From: Sphingobacteriia bacterium
Lineage (GTDB): Bacteria; Bacteroidota; Bacteroidia; UBA7662
Assembly: GCA_009926245.1 (NCBI GenBank)
Contig: RFPG01000014.1
Span: forward strand, 1-13,111
Direction of reading: 5' to 3'
DNA length: 13,111 bases
The first letter of the stretch is position 1, and each line of letters starts with the position of its first letter. The position numbers and the translations under genes were made by a program. Below the pieces are notes generated by a model, which was not told the DNA's origin, ran no database searches, and saw nothing but the letters and a program-made list of their open reading frames with translations. This document shows positions 6,933 to 13,111 of this stretch, piece after piece.

Positions 6933-9010
6933 CGCAAGACGACGAATTTGCCGTTAAAGACCCGTTCCGTATTCAGATCGTGAACGTTAAACAGGTAAAT
7001 CCCGGCTTGAATGCTTTGTTTGCTGTCAGAAAGGATATCCCACGCATGTTCCCCCCCAGCCATGACAACTTGGTCGGGATTACCAGCAAATTCTGCAAAC
7101 CACTGGGCCTTGCTTCCGTTAAAATCGCTGTCCGAATCGTGCTCAAGCAGGGCCACCGGATCCCCTGAAAGGGTGTAGATTTTGATATGGCAACGGGACG
7201 GAAGATTGTAGAAAACCAATTTTCTGGATCGGGCGTTGCTACCGTCCCAAGCTGCTGTCAAGCGGTAAGGATTGGGGTAAACCCCGATATCCAGAGGGTT
7301 GGAGGGATCGTTTTGGCCCGGTGTACCCGGGAAGAGGCGTCGCATTGAACTGCTTCGGGAACTTTCAAGAGGCTCCAATCCGACGGCTGGGTTTCCCTCG
7401 TCCAGGGCCGTGAGGGCGCAGAGGTATTGCCAACCAGGCAGAAGGCGACCGATTCGGTACTTGTAGTAGTAGCTCACCGTATCGCCGTCAAACAAGACGG
7501 GATTGTCCAAACGAACCGCATCAAATCCGTTGTTATATCCAATGCCGTTCCCGGCCGAATCCCATTGCGCTATCAAATTCATCCGTGCCGTTGCGTCGGG
7601 GTAGCGATCATCACCGGGCTTGCTTAGGTACAGGCGGTACCCTTCAAAGTCTTTGACTTTGGTGATGGGATCAATGGAGGCCTCCGCTCCGTTATCCCAA
7701 TACAGATCCAGGCCTTCCTCGGTAAACTCGGTTCGCAATTTGGGCTGAGCTGGCGGCTCCGGTAACACAAAGCGATCCAGGGTTCCGTTGTTGTTGAGGT
7801 CTTCTCCGTTTTCCAAGATACCGTTGGCATTGGTGTCTTCGCCCAGGAAGGTGCGCTGGGCCCAGCCCAGGTTGTTGCGCAGATCGGTTCTTGAAGCGTA
7901 GGAATCTGGAACCTGATCGGGACGACGGGGTGCGCAGACAAAGGCAACATAATAATCCAGGCTTTGGCCGCTGTCGATTCTGGCAAAGGGTCCTGCTCCC
8001 AACAATTGCACCCGGTTCCCCGGGACATTGAGGTTGGCGCTCGGTCCAAAATTCCCACGGTTCCGTAACCGGTCGTAGCGCTGCAAATCAGAGGTGGGGG
8101 CTGCTTGGTTGTAGATCCAATAGTTGGGGTTGACTTTGAAGCCTGGGCTGGAAGGAGATTGGGGATGGTAAAAAGTTCCACCTGTTTCGGCACCAAGGAA
8201 TTGAATGGCCCCGTACGAATTCGCAAAGCCTGCATCGTCTCCCGTCACGTGGTAGGCATATATGGCCTGCAGCGAATCTTCGGCGCCCACCGAGCCTTTG
8301 TTAAAAAACGCGCCGCCTCGGTCGTTGGTGACGTTGACATTTCGTACCACCAAATCGCTCCAGATGCCCGTGTACAGGGAATCCCAAGGCAAGGGACCCA
8401 GGTTGGTGATTCGGTAGCGCAGGACCGTGAAATAATCAGCGAATGGAAAGTTCCAGGCCAAGCTGTTGAGTTGAACCCGGGCATTGAGGGGCAACAAATG
8501 ATTGGCGATGGGTTGTCCCGATCCAGGAACATAGGTCAACGAATCGGTAAAATGCAATTCGAATTCTTGGTGCGCCAAGGCGGACAAAGAGTAGTTGGGA
8601 TTTCCTGGCAGGCTGGACTTTTCAAGGACGGGCCAACCGGGCAAGGGACTAAACTCAAAGCCCGCTTTGCCGGCCGCATAACCCGATGCATCGTCCAGCG
8701 ATCCTGTTGAGACAGACAACTGCCCCCCTCGGTAGGCACCCAGCCAAAGGCCGGCCTCAAAGAGATGCTCCACCCCGGAATTCAAAGGGTATTCCATGGA
8801 AGGCAGGCCTTGAGGCTCGTTTCGGACATTGGGTCTACCGACCGTCCCCGCGTTGGTGATGTGCAGGCCCATTTGGCCGACCTGTACACTTTTTTCTTCA
8901 AATTGGGCCAGGGCCGGATGGGCCAAAACCAAGGCTAGGAGGGCACATAACAGGAAAATTCGCCCGAAGGGGGAGGAGGCGCTTGGCTTGCAATCGTAGA
9001 AGAAAGGCAT
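6929..9010 (-). CDS. Secreted protein with probable type IX secretion C-terminal domain
   Basis: The 693-residue protein has a signal peptide (hydrophobic core 'IFLLCALLALVLAHPALA', cleavage near residue 35). The N-terminal block 'VGQMGLHITNAGTVGRPN...EYPLNSGVEHLFEAGLWLGA' resembles large uncharacterised secreted proteins of the FCB group. Two adjacent calcium-loop-like motifs lie at 392-403 (DTNANGILENGE, a full EF-hand loop pattern) and 404-412 (DLNNNGTLD). A fibronectin-like segment ('EGYRLYLSKPGDD') follows. The last ~118 residues start with YPNPY (578-582) and end 'AGIYLFNVHD...GKFVVLR', the usual shape of a type A T9SS sorting domain. That suggests transport across the outer membrane and surface attachment or release. 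No catalytic motif was seen, so the function is unknown. It follows the WbqC gene by 15 bp on the same strand but appears to have its own promoter. Confidence 0.85.
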   Translation of the reverse strand: MPFFYDCKPSASSPFGRIFLLCALLALVLAHPALAQFEEKSVQVGQMGLHITNAGTVGRPNVRNEPQGLPSMEYPLNSGVEHLFEAGLWLGAYRGGQLSVSTGSLDDASGYAAGKAGFEFSPLPGWPVLEKSSLPGNPNYSLSALAHQEFELHFTDSLTYVPGSGQPIANHLLPLNARVQLNSLAWNFPFADYFTVLRYRITNLGPLPWDSLYTGIWSDLVVRNVNVTNDRGGAFFNKGSVGAEDSLQAIYAYHVTGDDAGFANSYGAIQFLGAETGGTFYHPQSPSSPGFKVNPNYWIYNQAAPTSDLQRYDRLRNRGNFGPSANLNVPGNRVQLLGAGPFARIDSGQSLDYYVAFVCAPRRPDQVPDSYASRTDLRNNLGWAQRTFLGEDTNANGILENGEDLNNNGTLDRFVLPEPPAQPKLRTEFTEEGLDLYWDNGAEASIDPITKVKDFEGYRLYLSKPGDDRYPDATARMNLIAQWDSAGNGIGYNNGFDAVRLDNPVLFDGDTVSYYYKYRIGRLLPGWQYLCALTALDEGNPAVGLEPLESSRSSSMRRLFPGTPGQNDPSNPLDIGVYPNPYRLTAAWDGSNARSRKLVFYNLPSRCHIKIYTLSGDPVALLEHDSDSDFNGSKAQWFAEFAGNPDQVVMAGGEHAWDILSDSKQSIQAGIYLFNVHDLNTERVFNGKFVVLR

Positions 9011-9014
9011 GTCG

Positions 9015-9048
9015 CAAAATTAGGTTCAAGGTTCGGTTCTCCGTTCAA
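9015..9048 (-). promoter_or_regulatory. Promoter for the secreted T9SS-type protein, possibly leaderless
   Basis: On the minus strand TTG (9048-9046), in the end of the WbqC gene, is followed after 23 nt by TAATTTTG (9022-9015), a perfect TAnnTTTG box. Only four bases then separate it from the ATG at 9010-9008. Transcription would begin at or beside the start codon, giving a leaderless or nearly leaderless mRNA. The -33 box is the minimal TTG form and is less certain than the -7 box. Confidence 0.45.
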
Positions 9049-9619
9049 GAAGGTGGGCCTTGGCTTCGTTAGGGCCGCATTGAAGAAGAAGGTCCAAAAC
9101 ACTCAAACCAGGCACAAACCCAAGACGTTCCTCAAAGTGTTGGTAATAAGGTCTCAAAGGCGGCCATGCTTTCTTGTGGAGGCCTGATGGTTGGTCCAGG
9201 GAACCGACATGAATTTTGAGGGGATGACGCAACTTGGTCATGAGGTAATTCAAAATGCGCAGGTTGTAGTCAAAAAGCAAAGGATCCGGTTTTAGAATGA
9301 TTTTTTCGAGGTCATCGGCCCAATAATCAAAGTAAGGGGCCCTCCGGTAGGTGTTGACAAGGTGTTTCCAGTGCTGGGAGGCCCATGGGCTGGGCTGGAC
9401 CAAGCGGACCCTGCCTAGGGGTTGGTGATGGCTACGCCCTCCCTCAATGGGTAGACTCATGAGGAGGGAACCCCTGGGATCCAAGAGCCGGTACCTGTTC
9501 ATGCCGCTCGCCTTAACAAAGGGAGTTCCCGGGTCAAAGCAGACCTCCTCCAAATGCATTAGTTTTGCTACCAAGGACCCTTCCGGCCAGCAATGCAAGG
9601 GCAGAGGGGGTCCCTCCAC
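9026..9619 (-). CDS. WbqC-family protein
   Basis: This protein resembles the WbqC-like family, which is widespread in Bacteroidota and named after an O-antigen cluster gene; its biochemical role is not established. Supporting stretches are 'LVAKLMHLEEVCFDPGTPFVKASGMNRYRLL' near the N-terminus, 'WASQHWKHLVNTYRRAPYFDYWADDLEKII' in the middle, and 'YYQHFEERLGFVPGLSVLDLLLQCGPNEA' at the C-terminus. The last of these is highly characteristic of the family. There is no ATG near the expected N-terminus. I prefer GTG at 9619 (197 residues), which puts the family's proline-rich start a few residues in. TTG at 9646 would give 206 residues but leave only 15 bp to the divergent GWxTD gene. The secreted-protein gene lies 15 bp downstream on the same strand. 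Confidence 0.82.
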   Translation of the reverse strand: MEGPPLPLHCWPEGSLVAKLMHLEEVCFDPGTPFVKASGMNRYRLLDPRGSLLMSLPIEGGRSHHQPLGRVRLVQPSPWASQHWKHLVNTYRRAPYFDYWADDLEKIILKPDPLLFDYNLRILNYLMTKLRHPLKIHVGSLDQPSGLHKKAWPPLRPYYQHFEERLGFVPGLSVLDLLLQCGPNEAKAHLLERRTEP

Positions 9620-9661
9620 CAGGTTCCATGCTTCGTTTGACTCCAAAATATTCCGGTTCTT

Positions 9662-11161
9662 ATGGCTGCTAAACTACGTCCGGCTAAACTACGGCTGCTC
9701 TTGCTGCTCTGTTTCCAAGGCGTGGCTGTGCTGCAGGCCATGGATTTGGCCTGCGTTCCCAGCATCTGGCGACATCCGCTATCTGGTCCCTATGTTGATT
9801 TGACCCTTTACCTGCGTCCCGCATCCACTCCGGTTGATTCGTCCGCTAACACGGGCATCCGGATTGAAATCATGGTCTATCACAAAGACGGAATCCGTGC
9901 TTTTGATAAATATGTGTTACGAAAAAACGCAACGACCGAATCCGACACTTCGAGCCCAATAACATCCGGGGACTGGGCGGATCTGCGACGTTTTTATTTG
10001 CCTCCCGGTCGATACGGCTTGGAAATCCGTGCGGTCAGCCTCTGGGATACCTTGGACCGTGCGGTTCTGTCCAAGGAACTCATGGTGGACACCCCGACCA
10101 CCGGACCCAGCCTGAGTTCTCCGATTTTATTGCATGCATGGTACCGTTCTTCGGAGGCCTCCCGGTGGAATCGTCATGGTTTTTTTTTAATGGCCCGACC
10201 TGATTTGCCTTATCGTAGGACGTTGGATACCATGGCGTTTTATACCGAGGTACACCTGGACTCTACCAAAGCGGGTCGCTACCTTCTGCAATACGCTTTG
10301 CAGGATCAAGATGGTCGAGTGGTAGGCGCCCGACAGGCTTTTTCTCGGATACCTGTTGGCAAACAAGTCCATGCGGTGCTGGGCACATGGCCTTTGGCTG
10401 ATTTGGAGCCTGGAACCTATCGTTTGGTTATGGAGCTCAAAGACAGCACCAATACGACGCTCGATCAAAAAACCGTATCGGTGGTCCGTTGGCGACTTGA
10501 TGGTTGGGCCAAAAACGGACTCTTGGCGGTCCAAGGTCGTCCAGGCGATGCGACCCAGGATTCACTCAAGGCTTGGGAGCAATGGTTGATGGGTTTGGAC
10601 AGCAACGCGATTTACCGGCAATGCATGTCACTGAGGCCTCTATGCGACACCAGGCAACGGGGAACCTTGGATCGCTTGGCAAACGCCCAACCTAAGGACC
10701 CTTCCGCCATGCAAAATTTTGTTTACCATTTTTGGAAAGGGAGCGGGGAACAGGGGGCGGTTTCCCGGTGGATGGCCTACCAAGAAGAAGTGGACAAAAC
10801 AGTTTCAATGTTTTCCTCTCGGATTACCACGGGTTACGAAACCGAAAGAGGGCGGGTTTACCTTCAGTATGGACCGCCCAATTCCAGAACCGTGGTGGAC
10901 AACGAGCCATCGGCCTTTCCTTACGAAGTTTGGTGGTACTACCAAATCAAAGGTCAACGCAATGTTCGTTTTGTGTTTTACAATCCGGATATGGTCACCA
11001 ACGATTATGTTTTGTTGCATTCGGATGCCTTTGGCGAAAATTCCGACCCGCAATGGCGCCTGCAATTGTTTAGCAGGACCACCGCCTTTCAGAACTTGGA
11101 TAATTCCATGAATCGCGGTCATTTTGGTTCTCACCTGGATGATCATTTGCGTAATCAGTAA
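9662..11161 (+). CDS. GWxTD domain-containing exported protein
   Basis: The 499-residue protein has a basic, leucine-rich signal peptide (residues 1-26, core LRLLLLLCFQGVAVLQA). Residues ~30-270 are probably beta-sandwich modules ('GPYVDLTLYLRPAST', 'FYTEVHLDSTKAGRYLLQYALQD'). The C-terminal part carries the GWxTD-type core: 'GYETERGRVYLQYGPPNS' from residue 391, then 'YEVWWYYQIKGQRNVRFVFYNPDM'. This matches the family's usual DRGRVYIxYGPP...YEIWYY...FVF layout, but the eponymous motif reads GYETE, so the W and D are replaced. The family is common in FCB bacteria, exported, and of unknown function. A T9 tract lies at codons 174-176. The acyltransferase start follows the stop by five bases, so co-transcription is likely. 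Confidence 0.85.
   Translation: MAAKLRPAKLRLLLLLCFQGVAVLQAMDLACVPSIWRHPLSGPYVDLTLYLRPASTPVDSSANTGIRIEIMVYHKDGIRAFDKYVLRKNATTESDTSSPITSGDWADLRRFYLPPGRYGLEIRAVSLWDTLDRAVLSKELMVDTPTTGPSLSSPILLHAWYRSSEASRWNRHGFFLMARPDLPYRRTLDTMAFYTEVHLDSTKAGRYLLQYALQDQDGRVVGARQAFSRIPVGKQVHAVLGTWPLADLEPGTYRLVMELKDSTNTTLDQKTVSVVRWRLDGWAKNGLLAVQGRPGDATQDSLKAWEQWLMGLDSNAIYRQCMSLRPLCDTRQRGTLDRLANAQPKDPSAMQNFVYHFWKGSGEQGAVSRWMAYQEEVDKTVSMFSSRITTGYETERGRVYLQYGPPNSRTVVDNEPSAFPYEVWWYYQIKGQRNVRFVFYNPDMVTNDYVLLHSDAFGENSDPQWRLQLFSRTTAFQNLDNSMNRGHFGSHLDDHLRNQ
10180..10188 (+). repeat. T9 homopolymer inside the GWxTD gene
   Basis: Nine consecutive T bases span codons G173-F-F-L176 (GGT TTT TTT TTA ATG). Loss of one T gives GGT TTT TTT TAA, an immediate stop. 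Gain of one T gives a TGA stop after four further out-of-frame codons. It is the longest mononucleotide run I noticed in the window. Confidence 0.9.
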
Positions 11162-11166
11162 GCGGG

Positions 11167-11994
11167 GTGGGGCGATTGCTGGCATTTGTGTTGCAGTACC
11201 GTTTGGGTTACCGTCGAAAAGTGGTGCAGAACAATCTTTTGCGAGTCTTTGGGGAGAAAACCGTTCAGGAAAGGCAAGCGATCGAACGAGGTTTTTATCG
11301 ATACCTCGGAGGATTGCTTTGGGATTTGTTAACGAGTCTCAGGCGTTCGGGGGATGATTTGATCCATAAAATTCAGTTAGAGAATCCCGAGGTTCTTCGC
11401 AAGGCTTCGGCCGACCATCGTTCCGTGGTTCTGTTGACTTCGCATTTTGGTAATTGGGAATGGATTGCACGGCGATTGGCCGCAGAGCGTTTGGTTCAGT
11501 TTTGGTTTGTTTACAAGCCTTTGGGTCGTCCTTGGGCCGAGCGTTGGCTTCGGCGATGGAGGGAACGTCAGGGGTTGGTGCCGGTTCCCATCAAAGAAGT
11601 CAGGCCCCGGCTCAAGGAATTCTTTGAAAACGATTCCTTGGCCACCCCCGTGGCCTTGTATTTGGGTGCCGACCAATCGCCGACGCCCCATAGCCGATGG
11701 ATCGTGGGCACCTTTTTGGGGCAGCGAACCCTCATGTATCAGGGGCCGGAGGAATTGAGCAGGGCCTACGGTCTGCGACCGGTCTATGTGGGTATCGAAC
11801 CGCTGGAGGGTGGGAAGTACCGAGTTCGTTTGGAGGAAGCCCCCCAAGGTTGGGAACTGGAACCTTCGGGATTTTTGATGCAATGGTACATGGACCGACT
11901 GAGTCAACAAATTTTTCGCGCTCCATCGTTTTGGCTTTGGTCGCATCGTCGATGGAAACTTGAGGGTCTCGATCGCCCATCCACGTCCCTCTAA
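11167..11994 (+). CDS. LpxL/HtrB-like lysophospholipid acyltransferase, short N-terminus
   Basis: This protein resembles the lipid A secondary acyltransferase (LpxL/HtrB) family, which transfers acyl chains to lipid A precursors at the inner membrane; Bacteroidota relatives may act on other lipids. The catalytic HX4E motif is HFGNWE (H93, E98), preceded by 'SVVLLTS'. 'GYRRKVVQNNLLRVFGEK' (14-31) matches the conserved block that usually follows an N-terminal membrane helix. 'VALYLGADQSPTPHSRWIVGTFLGQ' and 'PEELSRAYGLRPVYVGIE' are further family blocks. The protein is 275 residues, while relatives usually have about 30 extra residues at the N-terminus. The start is GTG 11167; an in-frame TAA at 11152-11154 blocks a longer form. 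The gene lies five bases after the GWxTD stop and 23 bp before the glycosyltransferase gene. Confidence 0.88.
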   Translation: MGRLLAFVLQYRLGYRRKVVQNNLLRVFGEKTVQERQAIERGFYRYLGGLLWDLLTSLRRSGDDLIHKIQLENPEVLRKASADHRSVVLLTSHFGNWEWIARRLAAERLVQFWFVYKPLGRPWAERWLRRWRERQGLVPVPIKEVRPRLKEFFENDSLATPVALYLGADQSPTPHSRWIVGTFLGQRTLMYQGPEELSRAYGLRPVYVGIEPLEGGKYRVRLEEAPQGWELEPSGFLMQWYMDRLSQQIFRAPSFWLWSHRRWKLEGLDRPSTSL

Positions 11995-12017
11995 AAATTC
12001 AAAAGCAGGATCAACCC

Positions 12018-13111
12018 ATGGACTTTTTGCATTTTGCGGTCGTTGTACTCAATTGGAATGGCTTGGAGCATCTCCAAAGGTATTTGCCATCCGTTTTGGC
12101 AACCGAATACCCCCGTTGGACCCTGGTGGTCATTGATAATGCGTCCACCGATGGATCCAAGGAATGGTTGAACGGGGTCATGGTGGGCGAGAATTGCAAA
12201 ATGGTCCAACTTGAATCGAATTTTGGGTATACCGGTGGGTATATGGAAGGACTCCAAGGGGTGGAAGCGGATGTTTATGTTTTGTTAAATTCGGATGTGG
12301 AGGTCCAAGCCGATTGGCTGCAACCATTGAACCGAGCTTTTCTTCAGGATGCTTCGGTGGGGGCTTTGCAGCCCAAAATTCTCTCGGACCGCCAACGGGA
12401 TTCCTTTGAATACGCCGGAGCGGCCGGTGGCATGGTGGATTCCCTGGGTTACCCCTTTTGCATCGGTAGGGTTTTTGAGGATTTGGAGAAAGACCTGGGA
12501 CAGTACGAGGGTATGCATCGGGTATTTTGGGCAAGCGGAGCCTGCCTAGCCGTTCGATCCAAGGTTTTTTGGGAATGCGGGGGATTGGACCGCCGGTATT
12601 TTGCGCACATGGAAGAAATCGATTTGTGTTGGCGCATCCAACGCAGTGGAAAAGTCTTGCGATCGGTTTCCGAATCGGTGGTCTATCACCTGGGTGGTGG
12701 TTCGTTGGCCTACGGTAGTCCACGCAAAACCTATCTCAACTTCCGAAATAGTCTTTTTACGTTGGCTCAAAACCTCCATGCCTCGGAATGCCTTCCCAAA
12801 ATTTTCGCCCGACTTGTATTGGACGGGGTGGCTGCTGTTTATTTTGTTATGAAAAAAGAACCGCGCCATACATGGGCTATTCTGAGGGCCCATGTGGCGT
12901 TTTATGCGGCCTTGCCGACGATTTACCGATTGCGGCAGAACAGTCCTTGGCCCCGACCCCGGATGGTCGATCTGGAAGGGGTATGGTCAGGGTCTGTCTG
13001 GACCTATCCTGCCTTGAGCAAAAAGGGCAAGCGCCGAATGGCAGCACGATTACGGGGCTTCGCTGACCTGCTTTTGGTCAATGGCGGTCCAACAACTCAA
13101 GGAACTCAAGC
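12018..13111 (+). CDS. Family 2 glycosyltransferase (partial, runs off window)
   Basis: The frame is open from ATG 12018 to the window edge (364 complete codons, no stop), so the C-terminus is missing, probably by little. It is a GT-A fold enzyme of the rhamnosyltransferase-like GT2 group, transferring a sugar from a nucleotide donor to a surface glycan. Motifs in order are 'VVVLNWNG' (8-15), 'VVIDNASTDGS' (37-47), 'NSDVEV' as the metal-binding DxD equivalent (91-96), and 'SGACLAVRSKVFWECGGLDRRYFAHMEEIDLCWRI' (173-207), which holds the acceptor-side E-E-x-D residues. The C-terminal region has 'YLNFRNSLFTLAQNL' and a hydrophobic segment ('LVLDGVAAVYFVM') suggesting membrane association. A weak GCAGGA stands seven bases before the ATG. 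It follows the acyltransferase by 23 bp and probably shares its transcript. Confidence 0.93.
   Translation, partial: MDFLHFAVVVLNWNGLEHLQRYLPSVLATEYPRWTLVVIDNASTDGSKEWLNGVMVGENCKMVQLESNFGYTGGYMEGLQGVEADVYVLLNSDVEVQADWLQPLNRAFLQDASVGALQPKILSDRQRDSFEYAGAAGGMVDSLGYPFCIGRVFEDLEKDLGQYEGMHRVFWASGACLAVRSKVFWECGGLDRRYFAHMEEIDLCWRIQRSGKVLRSVSESVVYHLGGGSLAYGSPRKTYLNFRNSLFTLAQNLHASECLPKIFARLVLDGVAAVYFVMKKEPRHTWAILRAHVAFYAALPTIYRLRQNSPWPRPRMVDLEGVWSGSVWTYPALSKKGKRRMAARLRGFADLLLVNGGPTTQGTQ

Noticed and set aside
8105..8710. 201-codon plus-strand open frame opposite the secreted-protein gene
   Set aside because: It lies wholly antisense to a gene with a signal peptide and sorting domain, its translation has no recognisable motif, and such shadows are common in this GC range.
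11124..11357. Small plus-strand frame with a hydrophobic start (MVLTWMIICVIS...) spanning the GWxTD/acyltransferase junction; considered as the lost membrane helix of the acyltransferase
   Set aside because: It continues out of frame for over 180 bases through conserved acyltransferase sequence and its residues do not resemble the family N-terminus.
1..13111. CRISPR array, insertion sequence, prophage, toxin-antitoxin or defence cassette
   Set aside because: No regularly spaced repeats, terminal inverted repeats, transposase, integrase or paired small toxin-like genes were seen; nearly all sequence is explained by conserved genes.

Overview
The window looks like ordinary chromosome of a member of the Bacteroidota (FCB group) with a GC content a little above 50% by eye. 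Four things point there. The window encodes an OstA-like LPS-transport protein, a WbqC-family protein, a GWxTD protein and a secreted protein whose C-terminus resembles a type IX secretion sorting domain. Short intergenic gaps carry perfect copies of the Bacteroidota -7 promoter element TAnnTTTG. There is a small zinc-ribbon protein of a type I associate with this phylum. The histidine tRNA has no encoded CCA end. I cannot place it below phylum with confidence.

Layout. (1) 48-1736 (+): bifunctional glutamate formimidoyltransferase/cyclodeaminase (histidine degradation into folate one-carbon units), convergent with the next gene. (2) 1757-3430 (-): OstA/LptA-like periplasmic protein, divergent across a 73-bp gap from (3) a GT4 glycosyltransferase (3504-4706) and a Wzx-like flippase (4703-5959) that overlap by ATGA. 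(4) tRNA-His(GTG) at 5987-6061, followed by a small hairpin terminator. (5) A zinc-ribbon protein (6093-6455, -) divergent from a single-stranded DNA-binding protein (6549-6932, +). (6) On the minus strand, a WbqC-family protein (9026-9619) followed by a 693-residue secreted protein (6929-9010), whose stop codon overlaps the ssb stop. (7) On the plus strand, a tight run of a GWxTD protein (9662-11161), an LpxL/HtrB-like acyltransferase (11167-11994) and a GT2 glycosyltransferase (12018 to beyond the window).

Most of the genes serve the cell envelope: LPS transport, glycan synthesis and flipping, lipid acylation, and secreted or surface proteins. Housekeeping genes (ftcD, tRNA-His, ssb) lie between them. 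No gap exceeds 100 bp, so no large unexplained stretch exists. I found no CRISPR array, insertion sequence, prophage or defence cassette, and no convincing new multi-gene system.

The points most worth a second look are the promoter elements placed almost on top of start codons, an SSB without the usual acidic tip, an acyltransferase without its N-terminal membrane segment, and a T9 tract in the GWxTD gene where any one-base slip terminates translation.
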